Source of the DNA: Nostoc sp. CHAB 5715
GTDB taxonomy: Bacteria; Cyanobacteriota; Cyanobacteriia; Cyanobacteriales; Nostocaceae
Length of the DNA stretch: 14,795 bases
NCBI RefSeq assembly: GCF_020829685.1
Contig: NZ_JAIVFR010000045.1
Span: 1-14,795 of the forward strand
Direction of reading: 5' to 3'
Under the pieces are notes generated by a model. It ran no database searches. It was not told the DNA's origin and was given only the letters and a program-made list of their open reading frames with translations. The position numbers and the translations under genes are program-made. Of this stretch, positions 1-5,904 are shown in pieces. Position 1 is the first letter of the stretch. Every line of letters begins with the position of its first letter.

Positions 1-62
1 TCTTTAACCTGTCAAGGATGGTATTGCTGTAATCAAGCATAGTTAAATACCAAGAAAAGATA

Positions 63-132
63 TTAGGACTTACGCAAAAATTGCTAAAAAGCTTAATTTA
101 TCGAACCGCCAAGACGCCAAGAGCGCCAAGAG
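63..132 (+). repeat. 70-bp dispersed repeat, left copy
   Basis: This stretch begins TTAGGACTTACGCAAAAA and ends in a run of CGCCAAGA-like units. A copy differing at about 5 of 70 positions lies on the opposite strand at 14668-14737, so the two copies form a widely spaced inverted pair near the window ends. The rest of 1-183 holds no gene I can support. It is the downstream flank of the DUF5132-like gene. Confidence 0.8.
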
Positions 133-183
133 AAGAAGGAAAGAAGTTTACAAATCATTTAGGATTGCTATATGCAGATGAAA

Positions 184-492
184 TTACACACCATTATCGG
201 CGACATTATCCGCATTGGTGGCAGTGGCTTCAAACACGGGGGTTTCTTTTTCCTCAGCAAGTTCTGCTCTGGCTTCGGCTACCATGTCTTCCCAGGTTTC
301 TCCCATTTCTGCAATGGTTCCTTTGCTTCTTTCATAAAGACCAATTCCGCCTTTGATGACTGACTTGACTAAGGGTTTACCAACTCCAGCGACAATGGGC
401 AATAGAACAGGTGCTAAGAGGACTGCACCAATTCCGGCTATAATACCGGGAGCGCCTGCATCTTCAACAAAATCACTAATTTTAGGTGCCAT
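184..492 (-). CDS. Small glycine-rich membrane protein, DUF5132-like
   Basis: The 102-residue product has a glycine-rich hydrophobic segment at about residues 14-39 with GxxxG-type spacing, containing GIIAGIGAVLLAPVLLPIVA. An amphipathic, charged C-terminal half follows, with an acidic stretch around residues 62-84. This looks like the DUF5132 family, whose members sit beside heavy-metal P-type ATPases in cyanobacteria (from memory, not searched). I chose the ATG at 490-492 because an AGGAG lies at 503-507 on the minus strand; a TTG two codons upstream is the alternative. It lies 70 bp downstream of the ATPase gene on the same strand, so co-transcription is likely. The glycine-zipper helix suggests oligomerisation in a membrane or association with the ATPase; that is inference. 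No catalytic residues are visible. Confidence 0.75.
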   Translation of the reverse strand: MAPKISDFVEDAGAPGIIAGIGAVLLAPVLLPIVAGVGKPLVKSVIKGGIGLYERSKGTIAEMGETWEDMVAEARAELAEEKETPVFEATATNADNVADNGV

Positions 493-562
493 GTTCAATT
501 TTCTCCTATTAATTAAGAAACTTCGGAAAGCTTTTTAAGATACTCTTGGCGGCATAGTTGTA

Positions 563-2815
563 TCATCTTGCCGATGGTAGAGCTTTATGTTGACGATTTT
601 TAAGAATTGGACGCAAACCGTTGACTCCAGCAACTACGGTTGAGCCATTGTTGACTACTGTTGCAGCTAAGGGGTTAAGACCAAAGAAAACGGCGATCGC
701 CATTGCTGCTAAATTAGGAAAGGCAACAAGTGCTGTGTTTTGCCGAATCAATTGCTTGGCTTGACGAGCGATCGCGATCGCTTCTAATAAACCATGCAAG
801 TCATTCTGCATCAACACTAAGTCTGCTGTCTCGCGGGCTATCTCGGAACCGTTGGCAAAGGAAACGGAAACATCAGCGTAGGCTAAAGCTGGCGAATCGT
901 TGATCCCATCACCTACAAATGCAACTATCTTACCTTGTTCGTGCAGTTGGCGGACAACTGTTGCTTTTTGTTCTGGAAAAGCTTCTGCGTGAGTATGCGT
1001 TGGCAAAATACCAAGTTCAGCAGCAACAGCAGTAGCAGTTCGCTTATTATCGCCGGTTAGCATGTGAATCTCTACACCTTCGACCGTCGAAAGTGCCTTA
1101 ATGACTTCGCGGCTTTCGGGACGGAGAAGATCACTATATTTAATAATACCTTGAAGTTGACCGTTGCTGGCTACATAAATCGCTGAATTTGGAGATTTTT
1201 GCTGACCATTTAGCGCTGCCATATCAACGCCACTGGTACGCAAAAAGCGATCGCTCCCAACATAAACTGTCTCTTCATCAATCAGAGCTTGCACGCCCAA
1301 ACCTAGTTGATAGTCCCACTTACTACGCGGCAAAATTTCCACTTGCTCTGCTTGGGCATAGCGAACAATTGCTTCTGCGACTGGATGAGTTAAACGTTGT
1401 TCGGCGGCGGCTGCCAATTCCAACACCCGTAATCTTGATGTTGCTGGATTGAGACTTTCCACACTGACAACATCAACTTCTCCCTTAGTCAGTGTCCCCG
1501 TTTTATCAAAAACTATGGTATCAACTTCTGCTAATTGTTCTAACGCCCGTCCGCTACGGATAAGAATTCCCCGTCGTGCGGCATAAGTTAATGCTGCTAA
1601 AACTGTTGTGGGAACTGATACTCGAATACCTGTAGCAAAGTCTAGAGTTAAAACGCTGGCTGCCCGTGAGGGGTTGCGGGTTGCGGCAAATACTGCTCCA
1701 CCAAGTAGCAAAGTTGGCACAACCGCTTTTTGAGCAAATTTTATCGCATAATTCTCTATGCGGGTGTCGTGGACAGGCGCTTCTTGCATTAACTTAATGC
1801 TCTGTCCGGCGCGGGTATCATTGCCTACCCATTCTGCAAGAATATAAATTCGTCCTTCCCGTACCAGCGTTGAGGCAAAAACTGGTTGTCCCGTTTTTTT
1901 CAACACTGGCATCGACTCGCCAGTTAGTTTCTGCTCATCTAGTAGGGCTTTACCTCGCAAAATGCTACCATCAACCGGCACTTGTTCGCCAGGGTAAACA
2001 ATCACTGTATCGCCACGCTGCACATCTTGAATGGGAATTTGTACCTTTTCGCCATTGCGTTCCACCCAGACAAATTGCCCTAGAGAACTAAGTAAATCTA
2101 GAGTTTGTTGAGCAGAAGAACGAGCCGTGCGATCGCGGATATTTTCACCCACTTCAATTAAACCGAGCATCAGCGATGGTGTGAGAAATTGCCCTTGGAA
2201 GGTAGTAATAGAGATCGCCATCAAATCCAAAAAGTCAATATTCAATTTTCGCTCTACCCTAATACCTTCCCAGGCTCGTTGGATAACGGGTAGTGTGGCA
2301 ATGGCGATGGGAAGCACCACTATTAAAGGTGGGATCGGTAATCCTAACGGCCCCCCCAGTACTGCTAAAGTAGTCGCAACGGCGGAGAGTTGTAAACCTG
2401 GCCAAGATGCCTCTTTTTCGGTTTCTGATAAAGATGTAGAGTTTTTGAGAACGACTACAACACTTGCAGCCTGAATCAAATCGTGAAGGTGCGATCGCAT
2501 CTTCGCATCGGAAATTTTATCAGATTTATAAGTAACTGCAACCGACATTGCCGCAGGCTTGACACGGACATTCTTCACCAGCGCATCTGCTGTTAACAAC
2601 ACTTCCAGACGCTTGGCATAATCTGCATCACAGCGTAAGCGAGGTAAGCGAAACCGCAGTCTTCCCGGAATTGTATGGACAACGCTGTAGGTAACGTTGG
2701 GCAACTGTTCTTGAGAGTGTCCATTAGTGTCAATTAAAGAAACTTTTCCATTCCCTTCCAACACAGTGAATTGAGATTTTGGGGGTGATGGTAGTTGTAG
2801 TGCTACTTTTGCCAT
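563..2815 (-). CDS. P1B-type (heavy-metal) P-type ATPase lacking the CPC motif
   Basis: The 750-residue product is a full-length P-type ATPase. Residues 43-115 form a ferredoxin-like HMA_2-type domain with HTIPGRLRFR and no CxxC. TM pairs follow at about 141-180 and 193-222. The actuator has TGES at 298-301, then a TM pair at about 364-410. The phosphorylated Asp is D437 in DKTGTLT. The P1B-type HP dipeptide is H477-P478. TGD is at 587-589 and GDGIND at 635-640. A last TM pair lies at about 693-735. The core motifs are intact, so the enzyme should hydrolyse ATP. Where classical P1B pumps have CPC, this one reads LDFATGIRVSVPT, so FAT (393-395) replaces CPC and the cargo is unlikely to be bound as in Cu/Zn/Cd exporters. 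It sits between an HMA-like protein gene and a DUF5132-like gene. Iron, or a role in a metal-storing compartment, is inferred from context. The start is preceded by AAAGAAAAG. Confidence 0.92.
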   Translation of the reverse strand: MAKVALQLPSPPKSQFTVLEGNGKVSLIDTNGHSQEQLPNVTYSVVHTIPGRLRFRLPRLRCDADYAKRLEVLLTADALVKNVRVKPAAMSVAVTYKSDKISDAKMRSHLHDLIQAASVVVVLKNSTSLSETEKEASWPGLQLSAVATTLAVLGGPLGLPIPPLIVVLPIAIATLPVIQRAWEGIRVERKLNIDFLDLMAISITTFQGQFLTPSLMLGLIEVGENIRDRTARSSAQQTLDLLSSLGQFVWVERNGEKVQIPIQDVQRGDTVIVYPGEQVPVDGSILRGKALLDEQKLTGESMPVLKKTGQPVFASTLVREGRIYILAEWVGNDTRAGQSIKLMQEAPVHDTRIENYAIKFAQKAVVPTLLLGGAVFAATRNPSRAASVLTLDFATGIRVSVPTTVLAALTYAARRGILIRSGRALEQLAEVDTIVFDKTGTLTKGEVDVVSVESLNPATSRLRVLELAAAAEQRLTHPVAEAIVRYAQAEQVEILPRSKWDYQLGLGVQALIDEETVYVGSDRFLRTSGVDMAALNGQQKSPNSAIYVASNGQLQGIIKYSDLLRPESREVIKALSTVEGVEIHMLTGDNKRTATAVAAELGILPTHTHAEAFPEQKATVVRQLHEQGKIVAFVGDGINDSPALAYADVSVSFANGSEIARETADLVLMQNDLHGLLEAIAIARQAKQLIRQNTALVAFPNLAAMAIAVFFGLNPLAATVVNNGSTVVAGVNGLRPILKNRQHKALPSAR

Positions 2816-2860
2816 TACTTTTCTTTAATCCAAAATTGTTACACTTCGATGAAAATCAGG

Positions 2861-2880
2861 CTCTTTACCTTAGTAAAGAG
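2861..2880 (-). other. Intergenic hairpin ahead of the ATPase gene
   Basis: CTCTTTAC and GTAAAGAG form a perfect 8-bp stem with a 4-nt loop. It lies in the 192-bp gap between the HMA-like gene and the ATPase gene, 46 bp before the ATPase start. On the transcribed strand only a short, interrupted T run follows. It could be a weak attenuator or an RNA-processing or stability hairpin that sets the ratio of the two proteins; the sequence does not decide. Confidence 0.45.
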
Positions 2881-3007
2881 AGCAAATTAGCCACCAATCC
2901 TGTGAGATTGATTAGCTTATGAACAGTTTGGTTATATCGCTGTAGGTAAGCTAAGTTTGTGAGCCAGCGACTTTCAGAGTCAGGGCAATCAGGCGCAATA
3001 TTATCGT

Positions 3008-4150
3008 TTATAAAGGGAAATTCGCCATCATACCTAAGGAGAAACACATCGCAGGCGATTTTAGATTACTCCACAGACTGGATAACTCTGGAGTAGTATG
3101 ATTTGCCGTTGTTGCGTCTGTAACTTCAGCAGTCTGAGCAACGCCAGTAGTATGATTTGCTGTTGTTGCCTCTGTAATTTCAGCCGTCTGACTAACTTCT
3201 TCTAGGGGTTGGTTAGCCGTTGTGATCCCTAGTGTTGGTGGGTTGATCTCCAACGCTAATTCCATCAGACTCACCCAATAAGATAATGGAATATTACGAG
3301 ACTGATAAGCGATCGCAATTGATGCTGCATCAAAATTTATACGCACACTTGTAACTTGAGCATCGGTTTTCACTATTCTCTCAAGCCGCCGCCCATAAGC
3401 TCGATCTTCAGCAATTTTTGGCACATTCAACCGAATACGTCCGGGAATTTGATGAACTACGCTGTAGTCAATCTTTGCAGGTGTTACCACCTTGCTATTT
3501 TCTTGTTGGATACTAGATTCGGATATGTCGCTTTTGATCGCAGAACTGGTATAATCAGCTTCGTTTTTTTCTGATGTCGGAACTTGAGAGCCAAGATAAC
3601 CAATGACACCACGGGTTGCATCCGCCGCAATCATATAAACTGGAATCGATACCCAGCCATGAATTCCTAACCCTCCTGTTACCGCCAAACCTGTCATCAT
3701 CGGAATTAAGGAAATACCCTGCTCTTTCCAAAATGAAGCCGATTTCCAAGCTGCAAAGGGATCTGTCTTGCTAGGTGAATCAGACAAAGCCTGCGGCTGT
3801 TGGATCTCAATATCGGATTTTAGCGCCAAAATTTGCGGTAATGAGAGCTTATCTTCATCAAAATTAACTATCAAACTGCCCGTTTGCTCATTCACGGTAA
3901 CTTCCCTCACGCCTTCTATGGAGCGTAAATCTTGGGCTATGTTGTCTAATATCGAGTTAAGACTACTGTCAGTGCTACGGAGTCGCACGCGCCCGGTAGT
4001 TACATGAACTATTTGCAAACCAGCTGAGGGCTGTGCGATCGCTTTACTTGCACTCTGATTAACTTCGTTGCTTTCTGGTGTAGAGATTAAATTAGGAGAT
4101 ATTTTCGCTAAAATATTTAATTTTTCACGATTACTGATATTTTTAGTCAT
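3008..4150 (-). CDS. Two-domain HMA_2-like membrane protein
   Basis: The 380-residue product has two ferredoxin-like HMA_2-type domains without CxxC. The first is at about residues 45-115 (HVTTGRVRLRS) and the second at about 227-305 (HQIPGRIRLNVPK). A hydrophobic segment at about 146-185 separates them. The second domain is clearly homologous to the N-terminus of the neighbouring ATPase: both have YSVVHxIPGRhR, a Tyr-x-x-Arg-Leu-Glu stretch and a TDA/TADA motif. A Thr/Ala-rich linker holds a duplicated 18-residue unit (about 321-353), and the protein ends near MANFPL. It is the first gene of the presumed operon, downstream of the Fur-box-like site. A scaffold, chaperone or partner for the ATPase is plausible inference. 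The ribosome binding site is weak. Confidence 0.8.
   Translation of the reverse strand: MTKNISNREKLNILAKISPNLISTPESNEVNQSASKAIAQPSAGLQIVHVTTGRVRLRSTDSSLNSILDNIAQDLRSIEGVREVTVNEQTGSLIVNFDEDKLSLPQILALKSDIEIQQPQALSDSPSKTDPFAAWKSASFWKEQGISLIPMMTGLAVTGGLGIHGWVSIPVYMIAADATRGVIGYLGSQVPTSEKNEADYTSSAIKSDISESSIQQENSKVVTPAKIDYSVVHQIPGRIRLNVPKIAEDRAYGRRLERIVKTDAQVTSVRINFDAASIAIAYQSRNIPLSYWVSLMELALEINPPTLGITTANQPLEEVSQTAEITEATTANHTTGVAQTAEVTDATTANHTTPELSSLWSNLKSPAMCFSLGMMANFPL
3093..3196 (-). repeat. In-frame 54-bp tandem duplication inside the HMA_2-like gene
   Basis: Two units starting at 3093 and 3147 match at about 44 of 50 positions. The period of 54 bp equals 18 codons and encodes QTAEITEATTANHTTGVA followed by a diverged copy. 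It lies in the presumed flexible linker after the second HMA-like domain. Confidence 0.85.
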
Positions 4151-4265
4151 TTACCCAATTAGCCAATAGCTACATCAAGTTAAAGGTTAACAATAGATTA
4201 AATGTAACTTAAGGTTGGGGGTTAAGTATGTGTCTTCCGAATTATTTTTAATAACGTTTTGTTAT

Positions 4266-4284
4266 GATAATGATTATTATAATT
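4266..4284 (-). promoter_or_regulatory. Fur-box-like operator with embedded -10 element
   Basis: Read on the minus strand, AATTATAATAATCATTATC matches the classical 19-bp Fur consensus GATAATGATAATCATTATC at 16 of 19 positions. The site is 116-134 bp upstream of the start of the HMA_2-like gene. A perfect minus-strand TATAAT (4276-4281) lies inside it, so Fur binding would block RNA polymerase. No convincing -35 hexamer is visible. The region is AT-rich, which raises the chance of a spurious match, but the near-complete palindrome favours a real site. Confidence 0.6.
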
Positions 4285-4430
4285 AAACATAACTATACAA
4301 AATTTTTAGGAGGGCATGGAAAAGAATAGGGATTCGACCCCATCTGTTGCGCTAGCTTCTTGCTCTTTACGAGAACTACGCTTGTATGTAGTGGGGGACT
4401 TAGACCAATATTCCCCCCTTCATCCACGGC

Positions 4431-4479
4431 AGTTCTTGAAGGGGTCATTTCCCCAAGCTTTGAGTCGCCTTCAAGAACT
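4431..4479. repeat. Nested inverted repeat (12-bp outer stem)
   Basis: AGTTCTTGAAGG (4431-4442) pairs perfectly with CCTTCAAGAACT (4468-4479). Inside it, GGGG (4441-4444) and CCCC (4451-4454) form a second short stem. The surrounding 4320-4560 has no gene I can support. The structure could be the end of a decayed insertion sequence, since IS200/IS605 elements have subterminal hairpins, or a small palindromic repeat. Confidence 0.6.
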
Positions 4480-4693
4480 CCCTCTTCGTTGAATCAGGCA
4501 AGCACCTTTGAGGAAATTGTGCAATATAGCAGGAGGCAGGAGGTAAAACATCACTGTTCCTGACATTCACGCTTTCAAAATGTCCTAATCTATATGCTCT
4601 TAACAATATTATCGGTCAATCGTTGAGGACTTTCAAGGGTAAGCAAACTCTAAGGCTTTTAATGCACCTCACGCCAGTAGGAACCGTTAAAAG

Positions 4694-4824
4694 ACTGCGT
4701 AGGTTTTGCCTAAACAAATAAAAATGTGTAGGTTGGGTTGAGGAACGAAACCCAACACTTAGCGGGGTTTGTTGGGTAACACTTAGGCTCAACCCAACCT
4801 ACAAATATTCAAAACCTACGCAGT
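4694..4824. repeat. Nested palindromic repeat element, copy 1
   Basis: The inner element (4727-4803, 77 bp) has perfect 16-bp ends, TGTAGGTTGGGTTGAG and its complement. Inside, ACCCAACA and TGTTGGGT give a second stem. It is enclosed by a perfect 15-bp outer inverted repeat, ACTGCGTAGGTTTTG (4694-4708) with its complement (4810-4824). A second inner element lies at 10474-10550 within a different outer inverted repeat. The rest of 4151-5128 is AT-rich, with only the other sites listed here. Confidence 0.85.
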
Positions 4825-4918
4825 ATTGACAACCGTTATATGTATATCAAAGATATATCTCTAAATATATGGAAATTTAGCTAGTAGATAACTATATGCT
4901 TTTTAGCTAAACAATTTG

Positions 4919-4948
4919 TATATATTAAAAATATATTTTTAATATATA
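4919..4948. repeat. 30-bp perfect AT palindrome
   Basis: The 30 bases, with core ATTAAAAATATATTTTTAAT, are self-complementary with no mismatch. They lie about 180 bp upstream of the four-cysteine membrane protein gene in very AT-rich DNA. The site could be a cruciform, a terminator-like structure or a regulator site, or low-complexity chance. Confidence 0.6.
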
Positions 4949-5128
4949 TATTTTTTGTGTAATTTATTGCACAATGACATTAGAGTTAAAAAATGTTTTG
5001 TGTGAAAAAACAAAAAAGCTTTAAAACCAAGTCTGTTTGGTGTTTTAAGCCAAATTATTAGTGGATAAAAATGTTTAATTTAGATGACCTTTGCTGAATC
5101 TGAGTTCGACTAATTAAAGGTTTTTAAT

Positions 5129-5515
5129 ATGGATACTTTGGAGCTTTTACGATTTTATGTATCTGCCCAAAAGAGTCTTAATCAATCCACTCTGATTGAA
5201 GCTAAACTGGCGAATGCAATAGATCATGACATAAAACCACACGACGGAGACATCCCCTTTGTAGCAGTTTTTTTAGCTCACATTTCCTTCATGATTGTTT
5301 GGGGAACTTTCGTTTTTCTCGTTTCATACGCCTCCAAAGCGGTACAAGATGCGGCACAAGATAAACACGAAATAGTAAGCATAAAACATTTAGAGCAACA
5401 TCCCTGTAAGAACTGCCAATTTTTTAACAAGAACCATTATCTAAAGTGTGCAGTACAACCTTTTGCTGCTCTAACTAAAGAAGCACTCAATTGCTCTGAC
5501 TACAAGCCTAAATAG
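5129..5515 (+). CDS. Small membrane protein with four-cysteine C-terminal motif
   Basis: I do not recognise a named family for this 128-residue protein. Residues 1-40 are polar and mostly helical. Residues 42-66 form one membrane segment (FVAVFLAHISFMIVWGTFVF). The tail carries C93, C96, C107 and C122 in the pattern CX2CX10CX14C, with residues HPCKNCQFF, YLKCAVQP and ALNCSDY around them. Similar tails occur in small cyanobacterial proteins, from memory. Four spaced cysteines suggest a zinc or Fe-S site or a redox site; that is inference. The ATG is preceded by AAAGG at 5116-5120 with an 8-nt spacer. It is a single-gene unit bounded by the AT-rich palindrome region and the composite repeat at 5569. 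Confidence 0.75.
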   Translation: MDTLELLRFYVSAQKSLNQSTLIEAKLANAIDHDIKPHDGDIPFVAVFLAHISFMIVWGTFVFLVSYASKAVQDAAQDKHEIVSIKHLEQHPCKNCQFFNKNHYLKCAVQPFAALTKEALNCSDYKPK

Positions 5516-5568
5516 CTTTCTAAAATTGTCACGACGATGCATTTATTAGTAGTTGGAACTTTTGAAAC

Positions 5569-5880
5569 TTACAGCAGTTTTCATGTATTTGAACCACATC
5601 TGTTGTAGGGGTAAAGCGCATTGCTCATACGTGTCAACTTAACGTAAAAGCTATGTCCCGCAAGGAACTGAAGTTCCTTGCTAATAGCAAAAGTCTTCTG
5701 TTGATGACTAAATATACCCAAAATCTTTAGTCTACTTCAGTAGACTTTAGCTGTTAGCCTTGAACTTCAGTTCAAGGCGGGTGAGTCAGCCAACAGTTAA
5801 ACTATTTATAGCTTAAGTTGACACCAATGAGCAATGCTAAATCCCTACCGCGTGGTCTATTTACCTGAAAATAGCTGTAA
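5569..5880 (-). mobile_element. Composite nested MITE-like repeat, copy A (inverted)
   Basis: This 312-bp element is an inverted relative of 9726-10036, by eye roughly 85-90% identical. Its outer ends are TTACAGC and GCTGTAA. An inner element of about 204 bp (5626-5829) has imperfect terminal inverted repeats, CATACGTGTCAACTTAA and CATTGGTGTCAACTTAA. The inner element carries three perfect hairpins with 2-nt loops at 5661-5680, 5729-5746 and 5758-5777. No ORF for a transposase is present, so it is non-autonomous. It ends 24 bp before the glycosyltransferase-like gene and may supply that gene's promoter or leader. It fills most of 5516-5904. Confidence 0.8.
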
Positions 5881-5904
5881 TTTGATAAACCTGAAGAGAT
5901 TTGT

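Noticed and set aside
1189..2474. Plus-strand frames inside the ATPase gene
   Set aside because: They are antisense shadows of a strongly conserved ATPase and show no family resemblance.
2865..3047. 60-codon GTG-start frame overlapping the end of the HMA_2-like gene
   Set aside because: It has no ribosome binding site, overlaps the upstream gene by 40 bp and shows no recognisable domain. It could be a tiny gene or an old gene end, but I cannot support it.
4320..4560. Decayed IS200/IS605 transposase end on the minus strand
   Set aside because: Short stretches look vaguely like a TnpB tail, but no zinc-finger or catalytic motif can be read, so I list only the hairpin.
4360..4563. 67-codon plus-strand frame
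   Set aside because: It reads through the nested hairpin and repeat-like DNA, with low-complexity composition and no initiation signal.
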